The notes under the pieces are model-generated. The model ran no database searches. It had not been told where the DNA came from and saw only the letters and a program-made list of their open reading frames with translations. From Faecalibacterium sp. An121 (GTDB lineage: Bacteria > Bacillota > Clostridia > Oscillospirales > Ruminococcaceae), in NCBI RefSeq assembly GCF_002160915.1, contig NZ_NFLM01000005.1:1-64000 (forward strand): DNA of 64,000 nucleotides. The letters run 5' to 3'. A program made the translations under genes and the position numbers. Shown one piece after another: positions 42,200-50,822 of this stretch (positions are counted from its first letter, which is position 1; the number at the start of each line of letters is the position of its first letter).

Positions 42200-43711
42200 T
42201 CAGATTTTCCATGTGATGTTCAAGCTGTCGCTTGTGGCGGCTATGGTGGTGATCATCAAATCCACCACACGCCGCTTGTCATCAAAAGATACATTCTCCC
42301 AGGTATCGAGGTAGCCGGAAATCTGGCTGACCTGTTCCGGGCTGATGGCCTCCACAGTCAACTCCGCTATCCTTGCCAGAAGTTCCTGCTTGCGCCCGTC
42401 CAGTTCCGCTATCTTCACATTCACATAGGAGAACAGGACATTGTTTGCCCCCGTCAGACTGTCCACCAGCTTTTCAATCTCGCTGTCTACATGGGCAAGT
42501 TCCACTTGCAGGGCGGTGATTTTCGGGTTTGCCTTTGCCGCTTTCTTTTTTCCTGTCAGCGTCTTGTAGCTTGCCAGCTTCTTTACCATCTGCTGATAAA
42601 CAACCGCTTCCAGTTCCGAAGTGATGATTTTCCCACAGCCAGGACAGCTTTTATTGTCCAGCCGTTTCGTGCAGCGGAGATACTGTTTGCCGGAGGGATT
42701 GTAGATACTCATAAGAGCATACCCGCAATTCCCGCACTTGATTTTTCCTGCCAGCCATGTGTGGGTGGCTTTCCGGGCAGACTGGATTTTCATGTTGTTC
42801 ATCAGCTTCTTGCGGCAGGTCAGCCAGGTGTCGGAGGGGACGATACCCTCATGGGGAGCCAGTACCAGCATTTGGTCTTTTAAGTCGTTTTTCTTGCTGG
42901 CCTTTACATCTCGCCCTTGATACAGATAGCAGCCGTTCATGCCCGTAAAATCGGCAACGTCATTGACAATGACTGTACCTTGACTTTTGAAAAATTCGTA
43001 CACATCAAGGTCTGCCTGCACATAGACAGGATTGCGTAACATCTGCGCCAGCGTGGGGCGTATCAGCTCTTTGCCATGGAACAAAATCCCCTGTTCGGCA
43101 AAGTACCGGGTAATGTCCCCGTAGGAAGTTGTGGGCTGGGCGTACATCTCAAACATCAGCCGGATATTGGCCGCTTCCTCCGGGTTTACCACCAGCTTCT
43201 TTGTGTTGATACCGTCCATCTTGATAGGCTCCGTATGGAAGCCGTAAGGGGCTTTCCCGCCCATCTTAAAGCCCCGCTGACTGCGGGAGTAGTAAGCGTC
43301 CGTTACCCGCTTCTGTATCGTTTCCCGTTCAAGCTGGGCGAACACGATACAGATATTCAGCATGGCCCGTCCCATCGGCGTGGAGGTATCAAACTTTTCC
43401 GTAGAGGACACAAACTCCACATTGTACTGCTGGAACAGCTCCATCATGTTGGCAAAGTCCAGAATGGAACGGCTGATACGGTCGAGCTTGTAAACCACGA
43501 CCTTTGCAATCAAGCCCCGCTTGATGTCCCGCACCAGTTCTTGAAACTTCGGACGGTCTGTGTTCTTGCCGCTGTACCCTTTGTCTGTGTATTCCTTGCA
43601 GTTACCGCCTTTCAACTCGTATTTGCAAAATTCAATCTGGCTTTCAATGGAAATGCTGTCCTTTTTGTCTACCGATTGTCTTGCATAGATTGCGTCTATC
43701 CGATTGTTCAT
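42200..43711 (-). CDS. large serine recombinase
   Basis: 503 residues. The resolvase catalytic domain opens IDAIYARQSVDKKDSISIESQ, with the active-site Ser in ARQS, and includes VVYKLDRISRSILDF. The recombinase domain follows (GFKMGGKAPYGF), then the zinc ribbon CGNCGYALMSIYNPSGKQYLRC...CPGC and a C-terminal coiled coil. It integrates and excises the element. It lies about 50 nt inside the left end, as usual for integrases. RBS AAGGAG. Confidence 0.95.
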   Translation of the reverse strand: MNNRIDAIYARQSVDKKDSISIESQIEFCKYELKGGNCKEYTDKGYSGKNTDRPKFQELVRDIKRGLIAKVVVYKLDRISRSILDFANMMELFQQYNVEFVSSTEKFDTSTPMGRAMLNICIVFAQLERETIQKRVTDAYYSRSQRGFKMGGKAPYGFHTEPIKMDGINTKKLVVNPEEAANIRLMFEMYAQPTTSYGDITRYFAEQGILFHGKELIRPTLAQMLRNPVYVQADLDVYEFFKSQGTVIVNDVADFTGMNGCYLYQGRDVKASKKNDLKDQMLVLAPHEGIVPSDTWLTCRKKLMNNMKIQSARKATHTWLAGKIKCGNCGYALMSIYNPSGKQYLRCTKRLDNKSCPGCGKIITSELEAVVYQQMVKKLASYKTLTGKKKAAKANPKITALQVELAHVDSEIEKLVDSLTGANNVLFSYVNVKIAELDGRKQELLARIAELTVEAISPEQVSQISGYLDTWENVSFDDKRRVVDLMITTIAATSDSLNITWKI

Positions 43712-43805
43712 ATTGTCGCTCCTTTTCTTAAAAAAGAAACGGAGCTGCTGACAGTTCTATTATACCGCCAGCAGCCCCGCAAATCAATGATGGGTTTGGA
43801 AAACC

Positions 43806-44018
43806 TTATGTCCCGGCTTCCTCACTCTCCCGCTTGTCGGCGTACTTGCGGAACACCTCATAAAGCTGCTGTTCCAGTTCCCGGCGTTTGGCTGCTTCCT
43901 GTTCCGGCGTGAACACCGGGGAGAGATTTTCCAGTGTGATTTCCTTTCCCTGAAAAGTCACGATTTCGATTTCCTTTTTGTATCTGATATTACTTATAAG
44001 ATCACCTTTCCTTTCCAT
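43806..44018 (-). CDS. small charged protein encoded with the relaxase
   Basis: 70 residues, MERKGDLISNIRYKKEIEIVTFQGKEITLENLSPVF followed by a charged helix (EQEAAKRRELEQQLYEVFRKYA). It overlaps the relaxase stop by 17 nt. I do not recognise it; position suggests an accessory mobilisation or excision factor. The frame could start later. Confidence 0.6.
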   Translation of the reverse strand: MERKGDLISNIRYKKEIEIVTFQGKEITLENLSPVFTPEQEAAKRRELEQQLYEVFRKYADKRESEEAGT

Positions 44019-44946
44019 GCTGCCGCTGTTGCCGTTTCAGTTCCGCTAAAATCTCCGGCGGGATACGGTCAACCAGCCGCCGCATATCGTCCAGTTCGCT
44101 TTTTAACTTCGCCCGTTCCATCGTGTCATTCATCTTGCCTTTTTCGCTGGCCTTTGCCCTGACTTCCAGCTTTTCATTTTCCGCTAACAAGTCATTGATT
44201 GTGACCTTGTATTTTTTCAGTTGCCCGGAGAAGTTCTCCATCTGCGGAAACCACTTTTTCAGCATGGAGAGGGCTTCCTCTTTCTTCTTTCCGGCGTTCA
44301 GCGGGGTAATGCCGGAGAGAACCGCTTCAATGGCCCTCGCCTGTTTGGAGAGGTTGACCGCCTGTTTGAACAGCCGGGTGGGGATATGCTTCCGGCCCGT
44401 CTTGCTGGCGCTTTCCCCACGCTCCAGGTCGGGGTACTGCTCCACCATACAGGCGTGAAAATCGTCCTGCCACTTCGTCAGATTGGCCCGGTTGCCGATA
44501 ATTTCTTTGGCGCACAGGCGGTTGTCCTTTGTCAGCGGCACAAAGACCAAGTGCAGATGGGGCGTTTTTTCATCCATGTGTACCATAGCCGAAACGATGT
44601 TCTCCCGGCCCACCCGGTCAATGAGGAAGTCCGCCGCCCTCTGGAAGTAGGCCGCTATCTCCTTTGGGGACTTGCCCTTGAAAAACTCCGGGCTGGCGGT
44701 AATCAGCGTGTCCACAAACCGAGTGCTGTCCTTGCGGGTGCGGCATCTGGCCTGCTCGATGCGGCTCTGAATGAAATGGTAGTAGCGGCCATCCGGCTTG
44801 ACGATGTGGAAATTGTACTTGCTCCGGCTGGTGTCAATGTCCGGGTTGCTGGCGTACTGCTCCTTTTTCCGTTCATGGTGGGCTTCCAGCGGCCCCGCCG
44901 GGTGGCCCTTGTGCTTCTCAAATCGCAAAATTGCGTGTTGTGCCAT
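44002..44946 (-). CDS. MobV/Mob_Pre-family relaxase
   Basis: 314 residues. MAQHAILRFEKHKGHPAGPLEAHHER is the N-terminal motif, and SAMVHMDEKTPHLHLVFVPL is the HxDExxPHxH metal motif of pMV158-type relaxases. The C-terminal third is coiled coil. The enzyme nicks oriT and leads strand transfer, relying on a helper conjugative element. Its probable oriT is at 49595-49633, almost 5 kb away, not beside the gene as in pMV158. A structured dyad lies directly upstream. Confidence 0.93.
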   Translation of the reverse strand: MAQHAILRFEKHKGHPAGPLEAHHERKKEQYASNPDIDTSRSKYNFHIVKPDGRYYHFIQSRIEQARCRTRKDSTRFVDTLITASPEFFKGKSPKEIAAYFQRAADFLIDRVGRENIVSAMVHMDEKTPHLHLVFVPLTKDNRLCAKEIIGNRANLTKWQDDFHACMVEQYPDLERGESASKTGRKHIPTRLFKQAVNLSKQARAIEAVLSGITPLNAGKKKEEALSMLKKWFPQMENFSGQLKKYKVTINDLLAENEKLEVRAKASEKGKMNDTMERAKLKSELDDMRRLVDRIPPEILAELKRQQRQHGKER

Positions 44947-44960
44947 TGAACTCCTTTCCC

Positions 44961-45024
44961 CATTCCATTCCTTTCCGGCGGGTTTTCCCGCCGAAAATAT
45001 CTCTGATAGGATTGGAATGGAATG
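44961..45024. repeat. nested inverted repeats upstream of the relaxase gene
   Basis: CATTCCATTCC (44961-44971) pairs with GGAATGGAATG (45014-45024), enclosing CGGCGGG-TTTT-CCCGCCG (44976-44993). The structure spans the relaxase ribosome site and could control its transcription or translation. Confidence 0.6.
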
Positions 45025-45119
45025 AATGTAAATAGATGGTTTTAATCTCTGTATTTCTATATACCGTCAGATTTCCGTACTTCAAGAGGATTGATTTTCG
45101 TACTCGCCAAGTACGGTTT

Positions 45120-45515
45120 TCAGCCCTCCGGCGTACCATAACCGGATTTCTTGAAGTCGGTGTTTGGAACCGCTTCATAGGATTTCGGGTAAATGCGGTT
45201 GGGTTTTCCACAGCCCTGTTTCTGGATTTCCACCAGCCCCGCATACTGCAACTCCCGCAGGGTGTTGACCGCTTTCTGCCGCCCGCAGCGGAGCAAAGCG
45301 ACCACCTCGCAGATGGGGTAGTACAGGTAGACCCGCCCGTACTCGTCCGCCCAGCCGTTCTTCCGGGACAACTCCGCCCGGCGCAGGACAAAGGCATACA
45401 GCACCTTCGCTTCGTTGCTCAAGGGCTGGAATGTGGGTGCTTCAAAAAGGAAATTGGGGAGCCGGGTGAAACTGAACGCCTTTTCCGGCTGGTGAATATA
45501 AATCGTGTTTGTCAT
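45120..45515 (-). CDS. RepA N-terminal-domain replication initiator
   Basis: 131 residues. Winged-helix sequence LPNFLFEAPTFQPLSNEAKVLYAFVLRRAELS, VYLYYPICEVVALLRCGRQKAVNTLRELQYAGLVE is the RepA_N signature of Firmicutes plasmids. It lacks the C-terminal domain of plasmid RepA, as is common in integrated elements. It may prime replication of the excised circle. No good ribosome site was found at this ATG. Confidence 0.8.
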   Translation of the reverse strand: MTNTIYIHQPEKAFSFTRLPNFLFEAPTFQPLSNEAKVLYAFVLRRAELSRKNGWADEYGRVYLYYPICEVVALLRCGRQKAVNTLRELQYAGLVEIQKQGCGKPNRIYPKSYEAVPNTDFKKSGYGTPEG

Positions 45516-45626
45516 AGCGTGTTTTGTGGACGGTTAGAGGCCCGTTTTCCGGGGCGAATGATAAATGATACCAGCCGCCCCGGTTGAGGGCTTGCGGAGC
45601 CTTGCAAATCAAGGCTTTTCCCGCTC

Positions 45627-46040
45627 TTAACTGTCCACAGCAGACCTCCTTTTCCGTTCACTTTCTGTTTTCTGCCGCCTGTGAACTCTGGCGGCGCAGT
45701 CCGGGCAGTATTTGCCCCGGTTGGACTTCGGGACGAACACACCGCCGCACTCCGCACAGCGTTTCAAGTCCCTGTCCCGGTAAATCTCCGCTTCCAGCGT
45801 CCTGTCCAGCGGCAAGACCGCCCAGCGGAACCACTTGCAGCAGACGGAGAACGAAATCATCTGCGGACAGGCGCAGGTGTCGCCATCGTCCAGCGCAAGG
45901 CAGTTTCCGTCCTCGCAGTTGCAGCACTCCCGGCGTATCAGGCCGCTGGCTCGTCTCTTCTGGGGCGGGGTTATGCGGTAGGGGGAGCCGTCCGGCCTGT
46001 GTTCCAGCGGCGGCAGGTGTTGATAGGGTCTTTTGCTCAT
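45627..46040 (-). CDS. cysteine-rich VLP-domain protein
   Basis: 137 residues with 12 or more Cys. Clusters are RRECCNCEDGNCLALDDGDTCACPQ, CCKWFRWAVLPLD (the VLP motif that names the family) and CAECGGVFVPKSNRGKYCPDC, a zinc ribbon. These proteins are frequent in mobile elements of gut Firmicutes; function unknown, likely DNA-binding. RBS GGAGGG. Confidence 0.82.
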   Translation of the reverse strand: MSKRPYQHLPPLEHRPDGSPYRITPPQKRRASGLIRRECCNCEDGNCLALDDGDTCACPQMISFSVCCKWFRWAVLPLDRTLEAEIYRDRDLKRCAECGGVFVPKSNRGKYCPDCAARVHRRQKTESERKRRSAVDS

Positions 46041-46174
46041 GCGTCCCTCCGTTTTCTTTGGCGTGTTCTGTTTCCAAGGTGCTTGTCCATCGATGAACTA
46101 TCCCAAGTCTACACCTTTTTGACCGCCTGTGCCGTATATCCAAGAGGTAGGAAATCAGCCTGAAAAACTCCCTA

Positions 46175-46203
46175 TTTCCACGCTCTCGGATTTGTGATAT
46201 AAT
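46175..46203 (+). promoter_or_regulatory. promoter of the 87-residue ORF
   Basis: TTTCCA at 46175-46180 and TATAAT at 46198-46203 with a 17-nt spacer. Confidence 0.6.
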
Positions 46204-46268
46204 CAAAAAAAGATAAAAGACAAATTCAGGTTTCTGGTCTTCTTGCACAAAATAAAGGAGGAGCTATT

Positions 46269-46532
46269 ATGCAAATTGTTTATATTCCAAGCGAATCAAT
46301 GTCTGTTCAAGGTAAAAAAGATGAAATCTATAAAAGATATGGGAAAGACTGGAATATTAGAGAACAGGGAGGAGGTAACGGAAATTGGTTGTTGACCAGA
46401 AAAAGTGATGTGCTTGTAGATGGAAAAAGTTATCGTACTTTTGTACTTGAACACTACGGTAAATCCAAGCTGACAGCGAAGCTTGTTGATAAATTTCGTG
46501 AAGATGTAGCAAATGGTAAAATAAAACTGTAA
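46269..46532 (+). CDS. small protein of unknown function in the mobile element
   Basis: 87 residues, AT-rich codons unlike both the host and neighbouring element genes. MQIVYIPSESMSVQGKKDEIYKRYGKD..., basic C-terminal helix. The ribosome site AAAGGAGGAG and a good promoter support expression. I do not recognise a family. It precedes an XRE regulator by about 80 nt; cargo such as an inhibitor or accessory protein is possible but unproven. Confidence 0.7.
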   Translation: MQIVYIPSESMSVQGKKDEIYKRYGKDWNIREQGGGNGNWLLTRKSDVLVDGKSYRTFVLEHYGKSKLTAKLVDKFREDVANGKIKL

Positions 46533-46610
46533 ATGCCTATGCCGTTATGCTATGAGCATAGTACATAGCATAACGGCTTCTCTTTCGTTGAGCTAGCAAG
46601 GAGGGTGAAT

Positions 46611-47411
46611 ATGTCTTTATCCATACAAGAGCGATTAAAAGACCTACGTGTGGAGCGTGGCTTGACGCTGGGGCAGCTTGCGGAGCAGACCGGGCTTTCC
46701 AAGTCTGCGCTGGGCAGTTACGAAACGGAAGACTTCAAGGACATCAGCCACTATGCCCTTATCCGGCTGGCGAAGTTTTACGGTGTGACCGCTGATTATC
46801 TGCTGGGGCTGTCTGAAATGAAAAATCACCCAAACGCCGATCTTGCAGACCTGCGTTTGAGTGATGAAATGATTGACCTGCTGAAAAGCGGGAGGATAGA
46901 CAATACCCTGCTGTGTGAGCTGGCGGCGCACCCGGATTTCCCCCGGCTGATGGCTGACCTTGAAATCTATGTGAACGGAACGGCACTGAAACAGGCGCAG
47001 GGTGCAAACGCCATAGTGGACACGATGAGCGCAACTGTTATAAAAAAGCATAATCCTGGCATGAGTGATACGCAGTTAAGACAGCTTATCACCGCCCATA
47101 TTGATGAGGACGAGTTTTGCCGCTATGTGATACAACGGGACATAAACGGGATTGCCCTTGCTCTGCGGGAAACACACAAGGACGATTTTTTCAGCGTCCC
47201 AGAGGATAACCCGCTAAAAGAAATGCTGGAAACTGCTGGTGAAATCGTCAGCCAGGACAGCGACACGGAACAAGCGTACTTGGCGTTTATCTGCAAACGG
47301 CTCAAGCTGAATTTTAGGAAGCTGTCAGTAGAAGAACGGAAGTGGCTGAAAAAGATTGCGGAAAAATCCGACTTGCTGAAGAATCCAAAACCGCAGAGAG
47401 GACGAAGATAA
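46611..47411 (+). CDS. XRE-family transcriptional regulator
   Basis: 266 residues. The helix-turn-helix is MSLSIQERLKDLRVERGLTLGQLAEQTGLSKSALGSYE, followed by YYLLGLSE-like ADYLLGLSEMKNH. The long C-terminal helical domain (about 190 residues) is of the kind found on Tn916-like and IME regulators and may sense a signal for excision. ATG at 46611 has AAGGAGG upstream. Confidence 0.88.
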   Translation: MSLSIQERLKDLRVERGLTLGQLAEQTGLSKSALGSYETEDFKDISHYALIRLAKFYGVTADYLLGLSEMKNHPNADLADLRLSDEMIDLLKSGRIDNTLLCELAAHPDFPRLMADLEIYVNGTALKQAQGANAIVDTMSATVIKKHNPGMSDTQLRQLITAHIDEDEFCRYVIQRDINGIALALRETHKDDFFSVPEDNPLKEMLETAGEIVSQDSDTEQAYLAFICKRLKLNFRKLSVEERKWLKKIAEKSDLLKNPKPQRGRR

Positions 47412-47491
47412 AAAATGCCTGAACGGCGGTTCTGGTTTTTCAGAACCACCATCCAGGCATTTTGTTTAGTAATAGAAAAAGGTGCAGTTGA

Positions 47492-48712
47492 TTATTGCGT
47501 ATTGTCAATCTCTCTCAAACCGGGTAGTAAAAATACGGCAAGCGCAACGATGATAATGCCAATTCCGCAAATGACAAACCATTTCTCAACTCCCAGCCGC
47601 TCCGCCAGAGGCCCGGAAATGACAAGGCCAAACGGCATGGCGAGGGAAGCGGCGCTTGTCAGTAGAGAAAAAACTCTCCCCAGATATTCTGGTTTGACCG
47701 TTTCTTGAAAAATCGCATTTTGCACACCGTAAAATGGAGCGGAAATTCCCATAACAGTACAGCACACAACAAAGACAAGAAATGCGTCTGGCGGCAAAAG
47801 CCCGGAGAGCATATTGCTAACGCCCATCAGGAGAACGGAAAGACCGATGGTGTACCGCCGTTTCTTAAAACCGCCCCAAATGCTCAGAATGACTCCGCCA
47901 AGCAGCATACCAACCGCAAAAGCAATTTCAGCGGCAGAGGCATGGGCCGGTGTTCCTTTGAAGTATGACATACAGATGAGAGGAAAAAGCGTACTGATTG
48001 GCATATAAAAGAACATATAAATTACACCAATCCAGAGCAGAGCAAAGAGGCCCCTGTTTTGCTTTAATACCACATACCCCTCTTTCATATCCTGTAAAAA
48101 CTGTTGTCTTTTCGTTTCTGGACATAGTTCAGGCGTTGGTATGGACGAAATCGCAACAGTCACACAGGCAAGGATTGCACCCACAATATCTAACAATATA
48201 ATTGCATTAAGAGGCCAAACAGCATATAAAAACGCTGCGGCAGCTGGACTGATAATCGCACTTACTGCTTGCATGGTCTGCGTGTAACCAGCGCATTTTG
48301 TAAGTTCCTCTTTTGGCACAATCATAGGTGTTGCTGCGCTGAATGCTGGAGAATGAAAAGCAGTTCCCGCACTTCGGATTAACAGGACAACCATAATAGA
48401 CCATACGGGCAATTCCATGTAAAACGCCACCAGCGCCAGAATACCGCCAGCGGCGGCAATTATCAAATCCGCACCAATCATTACGCTTTTACGGCTGTGC
48501 CGGTCAACAAAAGCACCTGCAAACGGGCCTAAACAGGCTTGCGGCAAAAATCCAATCAGTGTTGCCGCCGTCAATATGATTGCAGAATTAGTTTTCGCAA
48601 CCAAATAAAAGATAATGGCCATTTGCAAAATACCGCTGCTAATAAAGGATATTGCTTGTCCGGCAAGAAGTGTAAAATAAGTTTTTCTCCATGAATTGTT
48701 GTTTTGGGTCAT
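47492..48712 (-). CDS. MFS efflux protein of the Mef macrolide-pump group
   Basis: 406 residues, twelve membrane segments. FTLLAGQAISFISSGILQMAIIFYLV, FAGAFVDRHSRKSVMIGADL and YMELPVWSIMVVLLIRSAGTAFHSPA resemble Mef(A)/Mef(E) macrolide exporters closely in order and in motif A. It is not identical to Mef(A), so substrate is inferred. ATG at 48712 has AAGGAGG upstream. No msr(D)-like ABC-F gene follows. The long upstream leader contains attenuator elements. Confidence 0.88.
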   Translation of the reverse strand: MTQNNNSWRKTYFTLLAGQAISFISSGILQMAIIFYLVAKTNSAIILTAATLIGFLPQACLGPFAGAFVDRHSRKSVMIGADLIIAAAGGILALVAFYMELPVWSIMVVLLIRSAGTAFHSPAFSAATPMIVPKEELTKCAGYTQTMQAVSAIISPAAAAFLYAVWPLNAIILLDIVGAILACVTVAISSIPTPELCPETKRQQFLQDMKEGYVVLKQNRGLFALLWIGVIYMFFYMPISTLFPLICMSYFKGTPAHASAAEIAFAVGMLLGGVILSIWGGFKKRRYTIGLSVLLMGVSNMLSGLLPPDAFLVFVVCCTVMGISAPFYGVQNAIFQETVKPEYLGRVFSLLTSAASLAMPFGLVISGPLAERLGVEKWFVICGIGIIIVALAVFLLPGLREIDNTQ

Positions 48713-48763
48713 AATGCGAACCTCCTTTTTTATTGCATTGTTCCTTTGTTTCTGCAATAAAAA

Positions 48764-48798
48764 GCAGGCGTTGTCCCACAGAGAGGGCAGACGCCTGC
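48764..48798 (-). terminator. attenuator-type terminator in the MFS leader
   Basis: GCAGGCGT and ACGCCTGC arms, with inner pairing of TGTCCC/GGGCAG, followed on the minus strand by TTTTTATT. It lies 52 nt before the MFS start, between promoter and gene. Confidence 0.7.
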
Positions 48799-48856
48799 AT
48801 AACAACAAAGCACGAAAAAACACCACGATACAGTTCAAAGACTGCTCGTGTCAAAC

Positions 48857-48901
48857 CTACGTGTTCCTTTGCATACGCACGCAAAAAAAGCCCACCATCA
48901 T
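48857..48901 (-). CDS. candidate leader peptide of the MFS gene
   Basis: A 14-codon frame, MMVGFFCVRMQRNT, begins 189 nt before the MFS start and ends ahead of two hairpins. Translational attenuation through such leaders is known for macrolide and related resistance genes. No strong ribosome site precedes it. An even shorter frame (GTG TGT TAA) follows a good AAGGAGG at about 48960-48968, so the real leader ORF is uncertain. Confidence 0.3.
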   Translation of the reverse strand: MMVGFFCVRMQRNT

Positions 48902-48987
48902 GTGGAAAGGTACTTCTACTTTTTATTGCTTATTAGCGTACACAAATTAACACACGTAAGCCTCCTTCCAATCTCAAACTGTCGCAC

Positions 48988-49017
48988 AGTATAACACACA
49001 TCCGATAGACTTGTCAA
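48988..49017 (-). promoter_or_regulatory. promoter of the MFS leader transcript
   Basis: TTGACA (49017-49012) and TATACT (48993-48988), 18-nt spacer, near consensus. The transcript would begin near 48980, giving a leader of about 270 nt. Confidence 0.75.
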
Positions 49018-49594
49018 CCATTTTTAACCTTGTTTTCCATCTTGTTTTTCCATCTCTTACGGGCAGTAGCAAAGCCAGGCGAGCCAGTCAACGGTCAAGA
49101 TGAACGGCGCTTTCAGCGCCGCCGTTGACAGTCTCGCCCGTCTTTGCTAATGGGTAATCAAGGCGGGAAAGCCATTTTAGGGCTTTCCCGCCCATTTCAA
49201 TTTTGGGAGAAGAAAGGCCCCAAAATGAACGAGTGCGGCCAAACACTTTTAGGGATTGGCCACCTTGTCCACCCATCCAGCGGGGCGGCGGGGAACGGTC
49301 AAGGCCGGGCGTCAGCCCATTCATTTCAGCCTTGACGGTTTCCTGCCGTCCTGCTACTTTTCCCGGAGTGTGGCCACACATCTGGTCACGGTGTCCAGAG
49401 CTTTGGGACTTTTTGTCCCATAGGCCGGGGGCGGAGGACGAGGGACGGGGGCTTTCATAATACGCCCTGTCTGCTGCTGAAATCAGCCCTTTGTTTCCGG
49501 CTTACCAGCCCCAAACAAAGCCCTGCTTTCCTGCCGCGTCAAATGCCCTTGCCCTCCCCGGCGGCAACGGTATTTTCAGGGCAACGCCGACAGA
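49018..49594. other. non-coding right part of the mobile element
   Basis: No open frame here has family resemblance or a ribosome site. It contains a perfect 12-bp hairpin (GGCGGGAAAGCC-ATTTTAG-GGCTTTCCCGCC, 49162-49192) and a GGCGCT-TTC-AGCGCC hairpin near 49110, structures of the kind used as single-strand origins or terminators. Nothing else recognisable. Confidence 0.5.
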
Positions 49595-49633
49595 GCGTAT
49601 AACACACTACACTTTGCTCCGCAAAGTCGTGTG
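49595..49633 (-). other. oriT of the MobV type
   Basis: Read on the minus strand: GCACACG, then ACTTTGC-GGA-GCAAAGT (inverted repeat), then GTAGTGTGTTATACG. The order hairpin followed by TAGTGTG/TTA is that of the pMV158 origin of transfer, nicked after TAGTGTG. By analogy the nick would be between 49603 and 49602 on the minus strand. It matches the relaxase family encoded in the same element. Confidence 0.8.
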
Positions 49634-49868
49634 CCAAATGGGGCGCTGCCCCCTTTGGAAACCCCCGCAACAAACAGGTGCTATGCACCCAGCCGGGAGC
49701 ATAGCGCCGTTTGTTGTCAGCAGCCCGTTTCACGGTCTGCGTGTAGTTCCTTGTAAACTGACCTAAGCTGCATTGTAAATAGTCAAGCTGCCAAAGATCG
49801 CAAGCTTTCTTTCAATTTTTTATCAAAACGCCACAAAACTTCATTTTATTCACTCCGAGCCGCCCTTC

Positions 49869-50801
49869 TCATATCACCCAATCGAACACAGCCAGCATGA
49901 GGGGCATGGTAACGATGGACAGCAGCGTGGACATGACGTACAGCGCGCTGGACTTGCCGGCATCCTGGCCATAGAGCTGGACCATCGAGGTGATGGTGGT
50001 GCACGCCGGGGTGATGGCCGCCAGGTACACCGTCATCAGGATGGCGCGGCCGTCGGGCAGCAGCGCCGCCATCCCCGTCGCCCACAACAGGACCAGCGCT
50101 GCCAGCGGGTAGACCACCAGCCGCAAGGCAGCGGTGAGGTAATAGCGCGGGGTGCACACCAGCTGCCGCAGGGGCGACTCGGCAATGGCCATACCGGCCA
50201 GCAGCATTCCCAAAGGCCCCATCAAAGCGCCCATGTCATCCATCGCGCCGGACAGGACGGCCGGCAAAGGGATGCGGCCGGCGTACAGCACCGCGCCCGC
50301 CGCGATGGACAGCAGGTTGACGTTGGTGAGGATGGCTTTCCAGCTCAGTGCGCCTGCCCCGCGCAGGATCATGCTTCCATGGGTCCACAGCAGCACCAGC
50401 TGCACGATGATAAAGGCACAGGAATAGATCACATACTCCTGCCCCAGCAGCGCCTGTACCAGCGGGATGACCAGCGCCCCGGCGTTGCTGTAGATGGCGG
50501 TGGCCCGCTCGATGGCGTCCAGGCCCAAAAAGCGGCGCAGCAGCCCTGTCAGCACCAGGAACAGCAGGTGGATGGCGGCGGCCGCCGCGAAGGATACGGC
50601 CAGCCCCGCGCGGATGGCGGGCGTGTCCTCGATCTGGAAGGCGTCGATGATGACGCAGGGGATCACGAGATAGACCAGGATCACCGACAGCACCTTGCTG
50701 TCGGCCGCCCGCAGCAGCCCGGCGCGGACCAGCACAAAGCCGGCCAGCAGGATCAGGAACAGCTGGGCGATCTCGTGGGCGAGCAAAAGGGAGATCTGCA
50801 T
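49869..50801 (-). CDS. AEC-family transporter
   Basis: 310 residues, about ten hydrophobic segments in two five-helix halves. AQLFLILLAGFVLVRAGLL and TAIYSNAGALVIPLVQALLG are the N-terminal and conserved SNxG...P motifs of auxin efflux carrier proteins. The second-half counterpart is MTVYLAAITPACTTITSMV. In bacteria such carriers export or exchange small organic acids such as malate. RBS GGAGG. It is separated from bglG by a terminator. The stop is 108 nt from the mobile element end, so the gene was not interrupted. Confidence 0.85.
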   Translation of the reverse strand: MQISLLLAHEIAQLFLILLAGFVLVRAGLLRAADSKVLSVILVYLVIPCVIIDAFQIEDTPAIRAGLAVSFAAAAAIHLLFLVLTGLLRRFLGLDAIERATAIYSNAGALVIPLVQALLGQEYVIYSCAFIIVQLVLLWTHGSMILRGAGALSWKAILTNVNLLSIAAGAVLYAGRIPLPAVLSGAMDDMGALMGPLGMLLAGMAIAESPLRQLVCTPRYYLTAALRLVVYPLAALVLLWATGMAALLPDGRAILMTVYLAAITPACTTITSMVQLYGQDAGKSSALYVMSTLLSIVTMPLMLAVFDWVI

Positions 50802-50822
50802 GAAAGATACCTCCGATCACAC

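Larger units (their letters stand above)
42147..49760. mobile_element. 7.6 kb integrative mobilisable element with large serine recombinase
   Basis: The region is bounded by inverted 20-bp sequences: CAGTTTACAAGGGACTACAC at 42147-42166 and its near-exact reverse complement at 49741-49760 (19 of 20). Such ends are expected when the two arms of an attP site are separated by serine-recombinase integration. Contents: recombinase, small ORF, MobV relaxase, RepA-like protein, Cys-rich VLP protein, small ORF, XRE regulator, MFS pump and an oriT. Base composition is visibly lower in GC than the flanks. It sits between the dpp leader and the AEC gene. Confidence 0.82.

Noticed and set aside
49144-49766. 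Short frames in the right part of the mobile element
   Set aside because: None has a ribosome site with matching start or any recognisable sequence; the area holds hairpins and oriT instead.
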